Below, in pieces: positions 37,226-46,445 of a DNA stretch of 59,432 bases. Each line of letters starts with the position of its first letter. Position 1 is the stretch's first letter. Location: assembly GCF_011392075.1 (NCBI RefSeq), contig NZ_JAAJBV010000013.1, forward strand, positions 1 to 59,432. The letters are read 5' to 3'. A program made the translations under genes and the position numbers. Below the pieces are notes generated by a model. It was not told the origin of the DNA. It made no database searches and was given only the letters and a program-made list of their open reading frames with translations. This DNA is from Flavobacterium celericrescens. GTDB lineage: Bacteria > Bacteroidota > Bacteroidia > Flavobacteriales > Flavobacteriaceae.

Positions 37226-37737
37226 ATCCATATATTGACATTGTTTTACGAAGTATAGCTGTATATTTTTTCATGATTGCAGCATTGCGAATATTTGGCA
37301 AAAAAGAAATTTCGCAATTAAATACTGCCGATGTCATTTTAATACTTTTAATTAGTAATTCTGTACAAAACGCAATGGTTGGCAACAATTCCTCTTTAAC
37401 TGGTGGATTAGTAGCTGCATTGATTTTATTCATACTTAATTATCTTCTAAAAAAAATAATGTTTACTTCTAAATTTTTTAGACAACTAATTCAAAGTAAA
37501 CCAGAAATACTGATTCATAATGGAAAAATTGAATTTTCTTCTCTGTCAAGATTAGGAATCACTTCAGATGAAATGCAAGAAGCAATGCGAGAACATGGAA
37601 TAGAATATTATAAAGATGTAAAGTTAGCTATGCTTGAAATAGATGGTAATATCAGTATTATTTCAGGAAATGAAAATATAAAACAAACGCACCATAAAAG
37701 AAAAGTTCATAAAAATCTTGGAACAATAAACTCTTAA
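37222..37737 (+). CDS. DUF421 (YetF-like) membrane protein
   Basis: This encodes a 171-residue protein with three hydrophobic segments in the first 85 residues, including the family motif RIFGKKEISQLNTADVILILLIS. A soluble beta-rich domain follows (about 95-160), with GITSDEMQEAMREHGI and MLEIDGNISII. YetF-type proteins sit in the inner membrane with a cytosolic domain, and their function is unknown. The start overlaps the stop of the GldL-like gene. Confidence 0.88.
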   Translation: MNPYIDIVLRSIAVYFFMIAALRIFGKKEISQLNTADVILILLISNSVQNAMVGNNSSLTGGLVAALILFILNYLLKKIMFTSKFFRQLIQSKPEILIHNGKIEFSSLSRLGITSDEMQEAMREHGIEYYKDVKLAMLEIDGNISIISGNENIKQTHHKRKVHKNLGTINS

Positions 37738-37740
37738 TGT

Positions 37741-38322
37741 ATGAATAAAAACAGACTTGAAGCCTTTAGTGATGGTGTATTAGCAATTATAATTACAATC
37801 ATGGTCTTAGAATTTAAAGTTCCAAGCGACACTACCTTTGAGGCTGTCATCAAATTATCTCACAAGTTTTTAAGCTATATTTTAAGTTTTATTTATGTTG
37901 GAATTTACTGGAATAACCACCATCATTTAATTCATTCAGCAAAAAATGTAAACGGAAAAATACTTTGGGCAAATTTACATTTATTATTTTGGCTATCATT
38001 AATTCCATTTGCAACAGCTTGGATTGGAGAACACCATTTTGCTTCTTTTCCTATGATGTTATATGGAATTGTATTACTAATGAATGCTTTGGCATATTTT
38101 ATTTTACAAAAATTAATTTTAAACGACCAAGGAAAAGATTCTGCTCTTTCAAAAGCCATTGGAAAAGATTACAAAGGAAAAGCTTCTGTTGTTTTGTATT
38201 TAATTGCAGTGTTTATGACCAAATATAGTATTGAAGTTTCTGGAAGTATATATATTTTAGTGGCTTTAATTTGGCTAATTCCTGATAGAAGAATTGAACG
38301 TACTTTTAACGAAAACAAATAA
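37741..38322 (+). CDS. TMEM175-family potassium channel-like protein
   Basis: This encodes a 193-residue protein. Residues 5-24 carry the signature RLEAFSDGVLAIIITIMVLE, including the FSD motif of TMEM175-type channels. Six hydrophobic segments follow in all. Bacterial members form potassium-conducting tetramers with no P-loop selectivity filter. It lies 3 nt after the DUF421 gene and 3 nt before the next gene. Ion conduction in this protein is inferred from the family. Confidence 0.88.
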   Translation: MNKNRLEAFSDGVLAIIITIMVLEFKVPSDTTFEAVIKLSHKFLSYILSFIYVGIYWNNHHHLIHSAKNVNGKILWANLHLLFWLSLIPFATAWIGEHHFASFPMMLYGIVLLMNALAYFILQKLILNDQGKDSALSKAIGKDYKGKASVVLYLIAVFMTKYSIEVSGSIYILVALIWLIPDRRIERTFNENK

Positions 38323-38325
38323 AAT

Positions 38326-38688
38326 ATGCTCTTAGTTAGTAAAATTATTATTGTCATTATAGCGATATTTCACCTATATTTTTTATGGTTAGAAATGTTT
38401 GCTTGGACTACAAAGGCAAAAAAAGTTTTTAGAAGTTTACCAGAAGATTTGTTTGAAAAAACAAAAGTTTTAGCAGCAAATCAAGGTTTATATAATGGTT
38501 TTTTAGCTACTGGGCTAATTTGGTCAATATTAATCTCCGATGAAGATTGGAGTAAAAACATTGCTTTATTCTTTTTAAGCTGTGTAATAATAGCCGGGAT
38601 TTATGGCTATTATTCAACGAAATCCAAAAAGATTTTTTATGTTCAATCTATTCCAGCTATTGTTGCAGTAATTACACTTTTTATATAA
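38326..38688 (+). CDS. DUF1304-family membrane protein
   Basis: This encodes a 120-residue protein with four hydrophobic helices and the family features EMFAWTTKAKKVF near residue 20 and NQGLYNGFLATGLIW around 55. Function unknown. It is the last gene of the compact membrane cluster and is followed directly by a strong terminator. Confidence 0.85.
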   Translation: MLLVSKIIIVIIAIFHLYFLWLEMFAWTTKAKKVFRSLPEDLFEKTKVLAANQGLYNGFLATGLIWSILISDEDWSKNIALFFLSCVIIAGIYGYYSTKSKKIFYVQSIPAIVAVITLFI

Positions 38689-38692
38689 AAAA

Positions 38693-38720
38693 ACACCACT
38701 AGATAGTGGTGTTTTTTTTA
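38693..38720 (+). terminator. Terminator of the membrane-protein cluster
   Basis: ACACCACTA (38693-38701) and TAGTGGTGT (38704-38712) form a 9-bp perfect stem with a 2-nt gap, followed by eight T. Confidence 0.88.
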
Positions 38721-38735
38721 TAATCTTACAAAGAA

Positions 38736-39776
38736 TTATTTGATAATTTCAATTTTTAAGGCTTCTTCTCTGTTCACACTATCAAAAAAACCTTGTTCAT
38801 TCATCCAATCATCACTAAATACTTTACTCATGTATCTTGAGCCATGATCTGGGAAAATAATCACAACTTTACTGTTTGCATCAAATTCACCTTCTTCAGC
38901 AAATTGCTTAACCGCTTGGAAAGCAGCACCAGAAGTATATCCTACAAATAATCCTTCTTTCTTTACAATTTCTCTTGCAGTATGTGCACTATCTTCATCA
39001 GATACTTTGATAAATTTATCAATAATATCAAAATCTGTAGCAGTAGGAATTAAATTTTTCCCCAAACCTTCAATTCTGTATGGATAAATTTCATCGTTAT
39101 CAAACTCTTTAGTTTCGTGGTATTTTTTCAAAACAGAACCAAAAGCATCTACTCCTAAAACTTTAATATTTGGATTTTTTTCTTTTAAGAAACGAGCTGT
39201 TCCTGAAATTGTTCCTCCTGTACCACTACATGCTACTAAATGCGTAATTTGTCCAGCTGTTTGTTCCCAAATTTCAGGTCCTGTAGAATTATAATGTGCA
39301 TCTACATTTAAATCATTAAAATATTGGTTAATATAAACCGAACCTTTAGTTTCTTCATGTAATCGCTTAGCAACATTATAGTAAGAGCGTTCATCATCCG
39401 CAGAAACGTGTGCAGGACAAACATATACCTTTGCTCCCATTGAGCGCAGCATATCAATTTTATCCTTTGATGATTTTGAACTTACAGCTAAAATACACTC
39501 ATAACCTTTTATGATACTTACCATTGCTAAACTAAATCCAGTATTTCCGGATGTAGTTTCAATAATAGTATCGCCTGGCTTCAAAATGCCTCTTTTTTCT
39601 GCTTCTTCAATAATGTATAATGCAATACGATCTTTTGTAGAATGTCCTGGATTAAAAGCTTCAACTTTGGCATAGAAACTTCCTGATAAAGATTCTGCTA
39701 CCCTGCTTAATTTGATTAATGGCGTATTACCGATTAATTCCAAAACATTATTATAGGCTTTTATTTCTTCTTTCAT
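38736..39776 (-). CDS. PLP-dependent cysteine synthase / cystathionine beta-synthase-like
   Basis: This encodes a 346-residue fold-type II PLP enzyme. The Schiff-base lysine is K48 in PGHSTKDR, the substrate loop is TTSGNTG and the phosphate-binding loop is [10 protein letters not shown] (about 189-198). Several features, including [28 protein letters not shown] and [10 protein letters not shown] near the C-terminus, resemble the catalytic core of cystathionine beta-synthase more than CysK/CysM. It has no CBS pair or haem domain. It makes cysteine from O-acetylserine or cystathionine from homocysteine and serine; the sequence does not settle which. Confidence 0.83.
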   Translation of the reverse strand: MKEEIKAYNNVLELIGNTPLIKLSRVAESLSGSFYAKVEAFNPGHSTKDRIALYIIEEAEKRGILKPGDTIIETTSGNTGFSLAMVSIIKGYECILAVSSKSSKDKIDMLRSMGAKVYVCPAHVSADDERSYYNVAKRLHEETKGSVYINQYFNDLNVDAHYNSTGPEIWEQTAGQITHLVACSGTGGTISGTARFLKEKNPNIKVLGVDAFGSVLKKYHETKEFDNDEIYPYRIEGLGKNLIPTATDFDIIDKFIKVSDEDSAHTAREIVKKEGLFVGYTSGAAFQAVKQFAEEGEFDANSKVVIIFPDHGSRYMSKVFSDDWMNEQGFFDSVNREEALKIEIIK

Positions 39777-39826
39777 AAAAAATAAATTATTTGAGGCAGG
39801 TAATTTTTAGTTACCTCAAAACCCTG

Positions 39827-39834
39827 CAAATTTA
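39827..39834 (-). promoter_or_regulatory. Possible -7 box of the cysteine synthase-like gene
   Basis: On the minus strand this reads TAAATTTG, 50 nt upstream of the start codon. No TTG lies at the expected -33 distance. A partial hairpin (GGTAA/TTACC) follows in the leader. Confidence 0.35.
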
Positions 39835-39849
39835 ACAAAAAAAGTTTAA

Positions 39850-41985
39850 TTACTTCTTAATTTTTTCTAAATCTAATAAAAAAGTAAATTCTTTAGCTAG
39901 TTCTTTTAATGCTTCAAATCTTCCTGAAGCTCCTCCATGCCCAGCATCCATATTAGTATCTAAAAATAATTGCTTGTCATTTGTTTTCATGACACGTAAT
40001 TTTGCAACCCATTTAGCAGGTTCCCAATATTGTACTTGAGAATCGTGCAAACCTGTTGAAACATACATATTTGGATAAGCTTGAGCCTTTACTTGATCAT
40101 ATGGTGAATAAGACAACATATAATCATAGTATTTTTTTTCATTAGGATTTCCCCACTCGTCATACTCTCCAGTAGTCAATGGGATTGTATCATCTAACAT
40201 TGTTGTAATTACATCCACAAAAGGAACCTGTGCAATTACTCCATTATATAATTCAGGATTCATATTAACAATTGCACCCATCAACAAACCTCCTGCAGAA
40301 CCTCCTTCTGCATATAAATGTTCTGATGAAGTATATTTTTCGGCTATCACAAATTTTGAACAGTCAATAAAATCGGTAAAAGTGTTAATTTTCTTTAAAA
40401 GTTTTCCGTTCTCATACCATTCTCTTCCTAAGTCCTCGCCTCCTCTAATATGAGCGATTGCATAAATAAATCCTCTATCCAATAAACTCAAACGAGTGGA
40501 TGAAAAATAAGGATCCATTGTAGCTCCATATGAACCATAGGCATATAACAACAATGGATTTTTTCCGTCTTTTTTTATTCCTTTTCTATATACCATTGAG
40601 ATTGGCACTTTTGTTCCGTCAATTGCGGTTGCCCAAACTCTTTCTTCGATGTAATTGTTCTTATCGAATTTTCCACCCAATACTTCTTGTTCTTTCAATA
40701 CTTTTTTCTCCTGAGTACTCATGTTGAAATCAATCACTGAAGATGGTGTTGCCATTGATTGGTATCCATAACGAAGAATTTCAGTGTCAAAATCTACATT
40801 GGTAGTTGTGTAAGCCGTATAGGTTTCGCTATCAAATGGTAAATAATATTCTCCTTTTCCATTCCAAGGACGAATTTGAATTTTATTCAATCCGTTTGAA
40901 CGCTCTTCAACTACCAAATAATCTTTGAAAATTTCGATTCCTTCTAATAAAACATCTTTTCTATGTTCAATTAAATCTTTCCAGTTTTCGGCAGCTGTTG
41001 CAGTTTCTGGCGTTTTCATTAATTTGAAGTTGGTTGCTTTGTCTTTGTTAGTAACAATATAAAAGCTATCACCATAATGCGAAATCGAATATTCTAATCC
41101 ACGTGTTCTTTTTTGGAAAATCTTAAATTCACCATTCGGGTTTTTTGCATCTAAAATTTGATATTCAGAAGTTAAAGTACTTGATGAACCAATTACTAAA
41201 TACTTTTTTGATTTTTCCTTATAAACAAATGTACTAAAAGTATCATCTTTTTCATGAAAAACCATAACATCTGTTGAAGCCTCTGCTCCTAAAGTGTGCT
41301 TATAAATTTTATCAGAACGTAAAGTTTGCGCATCTTTACGAGTATAAAACAATGTTTTATTATCACCAGCCCAAGTTGAACCTCCTGTAGTGTTTTCTAA
41401 TTTAACAGGTAGAATTTCACCCGTTTCAAGATTTTTAATTTGAATTGTATATTGTCTTCTTGAAACCAAATCCACACCATAAGCTACCCATTTGTTATCT
41501 TCACTGATGCTTATTCCTGATAGATTAAAATAAGATTGTCCTTTTGCCATTTCGTTGCAATCAAACATAATTTCTTCTTTCGCGTCAAGACTTCCTTTTT
41601 TTCTTGAATAAATTGGATAATCTTTTCCAGTTTCATAACGTGTAATGTAATAATATCCATTGTACAAGTATGGTACAGAACTATCATCTTCTTTAATACG
41701 TGATTTCATTTCCAAAAACAATTCGTCTTGAAATTGCTTTGTATGCGCTGTAGATTTTTGATAATATTCGTTTTCTTTATTTAGATAATCAATAACTTCT
41801 GGATTCTCTCTTTCGTTTAACCAATAATAGTTATCAATCCTTTTGTCTCCGTGTTTTTCTAAAGTTTTAGGAACTATTTTAGCTACAGGAGGAACTATTT
41901 TATCTGACATTTTATTTGTTTTATTTTGACTGTAAACTGGAGTAAAAATAACACAACCCAAAAGAAAATACGTGATTTTTTTCAT
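39850..41985 (-). CDS. ptrB: S9-family oligopeptidase (oligopeptidase B/prolyl oligopeptidase type)
   Basis: This encodes a 711-residue protein. The N-terminal signal-like segment ends near VYSQ (about residue 20), a beta-propeller domain follows, and the C-terminal alpha/beta hydrolase has nucleophile S563 in GGSAGG, D648 in GLHDSQV and H683 in AGHGG. These are the catalytic triad of the S9A family. The WLNERENPEVIDYLNKEN segment near residue 55 is typical of oligopeptidase B-type members. It cleaves short peptides; with an export signal, it would act in the periplasm. Confidence 0.88.
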   Translation of the reverse strand: MKKITYFLLGCVIFTPVYSQNKTNKMSDKIVPPVAKIVPKTLEKHGDKRIDNYYWLNERENPEVIDYLNKENEYYQKSTAHTKQFQDELFLEMKSRIKEDDSSVPYLYNGYYYITRYETGKDYPIYSRKKGSLDAKEEIMFDCNEMAKGQSYFNLSGISISEDNKWVAYGVDLVSRRQYTIQIKNLETGEILPVKLENTTGGSTWAGDNKTLFYTRKDAQTLRSDKIYKHTLGAEASTDVMVFHEKDDTFSTFVYKEKSKKYLVIGSSSTLTSEYQILDAKNPNGEFKIFQKRTRGLEYSISHYGDSFYIVTNKDKATNFKLMKTPETATAAENWKDLIEHRKDVLLEGIEIFKDYLVVEERSNGLNKIQIRPWNGKGEYYLPFDSETYTAYTTTNVDFDTEILRYGYQSMATPSSVIDFNMSTQEKKVLKEQEVLGGKFDKNNYIEERVWATAIDGTKVPISMVYRKGIKKDGKNPLLLYAYGSYGATMDPYFSSTRLSLLDRGFIYAIAHIRGGEDLGREWYENGKLLKKINTFTDFIDCSKFVIAEKYTSSEHLYAEGGSAGGLLMGAIVNMNPELYNGVIAQVPFVDVITTMLDDTIPLTTGEYDEWGNPNEKKYYDYMLSYSPYDQVKAQAYPNMYVSTGLHDSQVQYWEPAKWVAKLRVMKTNDKQLFLDTNMDAGHGGASGRFEALKELAKEFTFLLDLEKIKK

Positions 41986-42017
41986 GAAGTTTTACAATAA
42001 TTATTAACTGCTAATTT

Positions 42018-42025
42018 ACTATTTT
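42018..42025 (+). promoter_or_regulatory. Possible -7 box of the YbaB gene
   Basis: TATTTTTG fits TAnnTTTG, 24 nt before the start codon. No TTG is seen at -33. Confidence 0.4.
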
Positions 42026-42049
42026 TGTCCGAATAAAAAAATAATAATC

Positions 42050-42373
42050 ATGTTTGGAGACCTTATGGGAATGATGGGTAAATTAAAAGAAACCCAACAA
42101 AAAGTAGAAGAAACAAAAAAGCGTTTAGACCACGTTTTAATTGATGAAAAAAGTACTGATGGATTACTTGAAGTTACCTTAACAGCTAACCGAAAAATCA
42201 AAAATATAACTATTAGTAATGATTTGCTTCAAGACAAAGAAATGTTGGAAGACTATTTAATTAATGTTCTTAATAAAGCTATCGAGAAAGCCACTAATGT
42301 TAATGAAACAGAATTAGCAGCTGTAGCAAAAGAAGGTATGCCAAATATTCCTGGAATGGATATGTTTAAATAA
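42050..42373 (+). CDS. YbaB/EbfC-family nucleoid-associated protein
   Basis: This encodes a 107-residue protein with the family layout: a Lys/Glu-rich helix (about 10-28), a beta-hairpin with [14 protein letters not shown], and C-terminal helices ending in [11 protein letters not shown]. YbaB dimers bind DNA. Outside Bacteroidota the gene usually sits beside dnaX and recR, but here it stands alone. Its last 8 nt overlap the convergent TauE/SafE gene. Confidence 0.9.
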   Translation: MFGDLMGMMGKLKETQQKVEETKKRLDHVLIDEKSTDGLLEVTLTANRKIKNITISNDLLQDKEMLEDYLINVLNKAIEKATNVNETELAAVAKEGMPNIPGMDMFK

Positions 42374-43139
42374 TTCCCATTCCTAAAGCAATTGCAACTA
42401 ATAGCAATAAAACAGCAACAAAAAATTGGATAAACTTAAGGGTAACTTTCTTTAATAGTTGGTTACCCAAATATGCGCCAGTAATAGCACAAAGTGTTGC
42501 CGAAATCAACAATACTTTATTTTCATACAAGGTATAAGTCGTTATTTTTGAAGCGTAAACACTTAAACGCGTAAAATCAATAAACATCGAAACTACAATT
42601 CCTGTAGCGATGAAACTTTCTTTGGACAAACCAGCTTTTATCAAAAATGCACTTCGCAAAGCACCCTGATGTCCAGAAAGCCCACCAAAAAATCCACTTA
42701 AAATTCCGCCTAAAGGCAATTTATCTTTTCCAAATTCCAATTTACTTAAGTAAGGAATCAAGTCTAAAAGAGCAAAAATCACTAATAAAATCGCTATGAT
42801 GAATTTTATGGGTAAAACCTTCCACTCTTTTCCAAATAACGAGTAACTAAACAAGGGTTCTAAATCAGAAATTTGTAATAACAACCACGAACCTAACATC
42901 GCAGCAAAAATGGCAGGAATTCCGAATTTTAGTAAAACTTCTTTGTTAGCATGCTTTCCAACTAGGAAAAACTTAAATAAATTATTAGCAAAATGCACAA
43001 TTCCACACAAACCTATTGCAATATCAACTGGAAAAAACAACATGAAAACTGGAGTTAATAATGTCCCTAATCCAAAACCTGAGAAAAAGGTCAGAATAGC
43101 GGTTAAAAAAGCTACTATTGATATGATTATGATTTCCAT
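42366..43139 (-). CDS. TauE/SafE-family membrane transporter
   Basis: This encodes a 257-residue protein with about eight hydrophobic helices and two repeats of the family signature ([15 protein letters not shown] near residue 20 and [19 protein letters not shown] around 145-163). Family members export sulfite, sulfoacetate or similar anions. No sulfur-pathway genes are adjacent, so the substrate is unknown. The 3' ends of this gene and ybaB overlap by 8 nt without a visible terminator. Confidence 0.88.
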   Translation of the reverse strand: MEIIIISIVAFLTAILTFFSGFGLGTLLTPVFMLFFPVDIAIGLCGIVHFANNLFKFFLVGKHANKEVLLKFGIPAIFAAMLGSWLLLQISDLEPLFSYSLFGKEWKVLPIKFIIAILLVIFALLDLIPYLSKLEFGKDKLPLGGILSGFFGGLSGHQGALRSAFLIKAGLSKESFIATGIVVSMFIDFTRLSVYASKITTYTLYENKVLLISATLCAITGAYLGNQLLKKVTLKFIQFFVAVLLLLVAIALGMGII

Positions 43140-43211
43140 AAAATTTTTGTTTCAAGTTTCAAGTTTGATTTTATAAATTTCTCTAACTTTTATTAATCTA
43201 TGTTCCAAAAA

Positions 43212-44237
43212 TTAAAAAGTCAATTTAGAAAACACTTCCATCACATATTCGTGCATAACTTCTTTATAATCTAAATGCGTAACAATACGAAGCTTTCCAT
43301 GCCCCATTGAACTAATCGCAATACCTTTTTGCTTTAATTTCTCCATAAAAAGTTTTTCATCTACAAAAGGTTGTAAGCCAAAAATCAAAATATTGGTTTC
43401 CACAGGTTCTACATTAGCAACCCAAGGCATTTTTTCTAACAAATTGCCTAATTCTTTTGCTCTTCTATGGTCAATTTCTAAACGACTGATGTTATTCTGC
43501 AACGCAAATAATCCAGCCGCTGCCAAATATCCAGATTGACGCATATTACCGCCAAAAATCTTACGAATTCTCAAAGCACGATGCATATCTGCTTTACTGC
43601 CCAACAAAACCGAACCAACTGGTGCACCTAATCCTTTTGACAAACAAACTGAAATGGTATCAAATAATTCTCCAAACTGCTTTGGATGTTGTTTTTTAGC
43701 TACTAAAGCATTCCACAAGCGTGCACCGTCTAAATGGTATTTCAAATTATTTTCAATGCAAACTTGCTTAATTTCTTGTAAAGGTTGTAAATCGTAACAA
43801 GCGCCACCACCTTTGTTTGTAGTATTCTCAATGCTTACTAACGAAGTTAAAGGTGCGTGATAAAATTCAGGATCATTGATTCCGTTTTTAACTAAATCAG
43901 CTGTAATCATACCGCGATTTCCATCAACTAAACAACATGAAACACCACTGTTAAATGATGCTCCGCCTCCTTCATAATGATAAATGTGCGAGTATTTATC
44001 GCAAATTACTTGTTCTCCTGGTTGTGTATGCAACTTAATCGCCGTCTGATTTGCCATCGTTCCTGAAGGAAAAAACAAGGCTGCTTCCATCCCAAATAAG
44101 TCCGCCAAAGTTTCTTCTAACTCATTGACTGTTGGGTCTTGTTTATATACATCATCACCTACTTTAGCATTAAACATTACGTTTAACATCTCAACTGAAG
44201 GTTTGGTTACTGTGTCGCTTACTAAATTTATTTCCAT
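43212..44237 (-). CDS. ltaE: Threonine aldolase-family (beta-eliminating lyase) PLP enzyme
   Basis: This encodes a 341-residue fold-type I PLP enzyme. The internal-aldimine lysine is K201 in CLSKGLGAPVGS, the PLP-binding aspartate is in YHLDGARLWN (about 168-177), and the phosphate loop is SGTMANQ (58-64). Low-specificity L-threonine aldolases convert L-threonine or allo-threonine to glycine and acetaldehyde. It is divergent from prfB, with 47 nt between the start codons. Confidence 0.9.
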   Translation of the reverse strand: MEINLVSDTVTKPSVEMLNVMFNAKVGDDVYKQDPTVNELEETLADLFGMEAALFFPSGTMANQTAIKLHTQPGEQVICDKYSHIYHYEGGGASFNSGVSCCLVDGNRGMITADLVKNGINDPEFYHAPLTSLVSIENTTNKGGGACYDLQPLQEIKQVCIENNLKYHLDGARLWNALVAKKQHPKQFGELFDTISVCLSKGLGAPVGSVLLGSKADMHRALRIRKIFGGNMRQSGYLAAAGLFALQNNISRLEIDHRRAKELGNLLEKMPWVANVEPVETNILIFGLQPFVDEKLFMEKLKQKGIAISSMGHGKLRIVTHLDYKEVMHEYVMEVFSKLTF

Positions 44238-44255
44238 AGAATAAAAAAGAATACC

Positions 44256-44263
44256 TATTTTTG
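44256..44263 (+). promoter_or_regulatory. Possible -7 box of prfB
   Basis: TATTTTTG fits TAnnTTTG, 22 nt before the prfB start. No -33 TTG is seen at the usual distance. Confidence 0.4.
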
Positions 44264-44284
44264 TTGTGTAAAACTACAATATTT

Positions 44285-45380
44285 ATGATAAATACAGAAC
44301 AAGTCAGAGATATTATTGATCGCCTTGGTGCGTTAAGGAGGTATCTTTGACATCGATGCCAAAACGATTGAAATAACTAACGAAGAAGAAAAAACCTTTG
44401 CTCCAGATTTTTGGAACAATGCAAGAGAAGCTGAAATTATAGTACGAAACCTACGTTCTAAAAAGAAATGGGTAGAAGATTATAATAAAGGAATGGATCA
44501 GGTAGAAGAACTTCAAATTATGCTGGATTTCTTTAAAGAAGGTGCTATTTCTGAAGAAGAAGTAGAATCGTTTTATACCGAAACCATTAATCATATTGAA
44601 GATTTGGAATTTAGAAACATGTTATCCGATGAAGGAGATAGCATGAGTGCCGTATTGCAAATCACAGCAGGTGCTGGTGGAACTGAAAGTTGTGACTGGG
44701 CATCTATGTTAATGCGAATGTATTTAATGTGGGGCGAAAAACAAGGTTACAAAATCAAAGAATTAAACTTTCAAGAAGGTGATGTTGCTGGAATAAAAAC
44801 GGTTACTCTTGAATTTGAAGGCGAATTTGCTTTTGGTTATTTAAAAGGCGAAAACGGCGTACATCGATTGGTGCGAATTTCTCCTTTTGATAGTAATGCA
44901 AAACGACATACTTCATTTGCTTCAGTATATGTATATCCTTTAGTAGATGATACCATTGAAATTGAAATCAATCCTGCTGATATTGAAATTACTACAGCTC
45001 GTTCAAGTGGTGCTGGAGGTCAAAATGTAAACAAAGTAGAAACTAAAGTTCAATTGGTTCATAAACCTACAGGAATTCAAATTCAATGTTCAGAAACGCG
45101 TTCACAACACGATAACAGACAACGTGCGCTTCAAATGTTAAAATCGCAATTATATGAAATTGAGCTTAAAAAACAACAAGCCCAACGAAATGACATTGAA
45201 GCAGGCAAAATGAAAATTGAATGGGGTTCACAAATAAGAAACTACGTCATGCAACCATATAAATTAGTTAAAGACGTTAGAACTGGAGTTGAGACAAGCG
45301 ATGTTGACAGCGTAATGAATGGAGAAATTGACAAATTTTTGAAAGGATATCTAATGATGATGGGACAAAAAGAAGAATAA
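44285..45380 (+). CDS. prfB: Peptide chain release factor 2 with programmed +1 frameshift
   Basis: The gene is split as 44285-44347 joined to 44349-45380, giving a 364-residue RF2. The first 21 codons end CTT-TGA; skipping one base reads CTT-(T)-GAC and continues as [15 protein letters not shown]. The mature protein carries the stop-recognition tripeptide SPF (199-201) and the catalytic GGQ (244-246) in [13 protein letters not shown]2 releases peptides at UGA and UAA. The frameshift is autoregulatory: when RF2 is scarce, the UGA pauses and the frame shifts. This is not a sequencing error. Confidence 0.97.
44336..44350 (+). promoter_or_regulatory. prfB: Programmed frameshift site of prfB
   Basis: The segment AGGAGG at 44336-44341 is an internal Shine-Dalgarno-like sequence placed 3 nt before CTT (44345-44347) and the in-frame TGA stop (44348-44350), followed by C. 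This is the classic RF2 frameshift arrangement, and it stands out because real Shine-Dalgarno sequences are rare in this genome. Confidence 0.95.
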
Positions 45381-45408
45381 AAAAAGAGGATTAACATCCT
45401 CTTTTTTT
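45381..45408. terminator. Bidirectional terminator between prfB and acr3
   Basis: AAAAAGAGGAT and ATCCTCTTTTT form an 11-bp stem with a 4-nt loop; T runs lie on both sides. It serves both converging genes. Confidence 0.88.
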
Positions 45409-46441
45409 ATTTATTAAAATATCTTTTTCGCAACAAAAACGCCACGTTTACTAAAATAATCAATGCAGGAACTTCAACTAAAGGTCCAATAACTCCCGCG
45501 AATGCTTGGCCGCTGTTAATTCCAAAAACACCAATTGAAACTGCAATAGCAAGTTCAAAATTATTTCCAGAAGCGGTGAATGACAAGGCAACTGCATCTC
45601 TATAATCAGCTCCGATTCTTTTAGAAACAAAAAACATTAAGAAAAACATAATTGCAAAGAAAATCACTAATGGAATGGCAATTCTAACAACATCCATTGG
45701 TAAATCAATAATCATTTCGCCTTTTAAACTGAACATTACTACAATTGTAAAAAGTAAAGCAATTAAAGTCATTGGTGAAACAAAAGGAATAAATTTCTGA
45801 TTGAAAAACTTTTCACCTAAATACTTTTTAATAGCAAAACGACTCATCACTGCCAACACAAATGGAATACCTAAATAAATTCCAACTGTTGTAGCAATTT
45901 CAGTAATTGTGATGTTTAATTCTAAACCTTTAATTCCGAAAAATGGTAACATAATCTCTAAATAGAAATAAGCATACAAACTGAAAAAAAACACTTGCAA
46001 TAAACTATTAATTCCAATTAAACCGGCTGTTAATTCACGATTACCTTCCGCTAGCTCATTCCATACAATTACCATTGCAATACAAGGTGCTAATCCAATA
46101 ATAATTAAGCCTGTCATATATTCTGGATAATCTTTCAAAAAGAAAGTCGCTAATAAAAACATTAAAAACGGTCCCACAATCCAAGTGATGAAAAACGAAG
46201 CGGATAATAACTTAGGCTTTTCAAACATTTGAGGCACTTTTGAAAAATCGATTTTGGTTAAGGGTGGATACATCATTAAAATCAACCCAATTGCCAACGG
46301 AACATTCGTAGTTCCTGATGAAAATGAATTGATAAAATCAGCTGAATTGGGAATAAAATAGCCTATTCCTACTCCAATTAACATCGCTAAGAAAATCCAA
46401 AGAGTTAAATAACGGTCTAAAAATCCTAATCGTTTTTTCAT
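45407..46441 (-). CDS. acr3: Arsenite efflux transporter, ACR3 type
   Basis: This encodes a 344-residue membrane protein with ten hydrophobic helices. The conserved cysteine needed for transport is C120 in GLAPCIAMVIVWNELAEGN, and the second conserved region is SFTASGNNFELAIAV. It pumps arsenite out of the cell. It is the last gene of the five-gene arsenic operon, starting 4 nt after the reductase stop. Confidence 0.94.
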   Translation of the reverse strand: MKKRLGFLDRYLTLWIFLAMLIGVGIGYFIPNSADFINSFSSGTTNVPLAIGLILMMYPPLTKIDFSKVPQMFEKPKLLSASFFITWIVGPFLMFLLATFFLKDYPEYMTGLIIIGLAPCIAMVIVWNELAEGNRELTAGLIGINSLLQVFFFSLYAYFYLEIMLPFFGIKGLELNITITEIATTVGIYLGIPFVLAVMSRFAIKKYLGEKFFNQKFIPFVSPMTLIALLFTIVVMFSLKGEMIIDLPMDVVRIAIPLVIFFAIMFFLMFFVSKRIGADYRDAVALSFTASGNNFELAIAVSIGVFGINSGQAFAGVIGPLVEVPALIILVNVAFLLRKRYFNK

Positions 46442-46445
46442 ATCC

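Noticed and set aside
44285..45380. prfB as a broken pseudogene
   Set aside because: The stop and shift have the exact programmed frameshift layout (AGGAGG, CTT, TGA, C).
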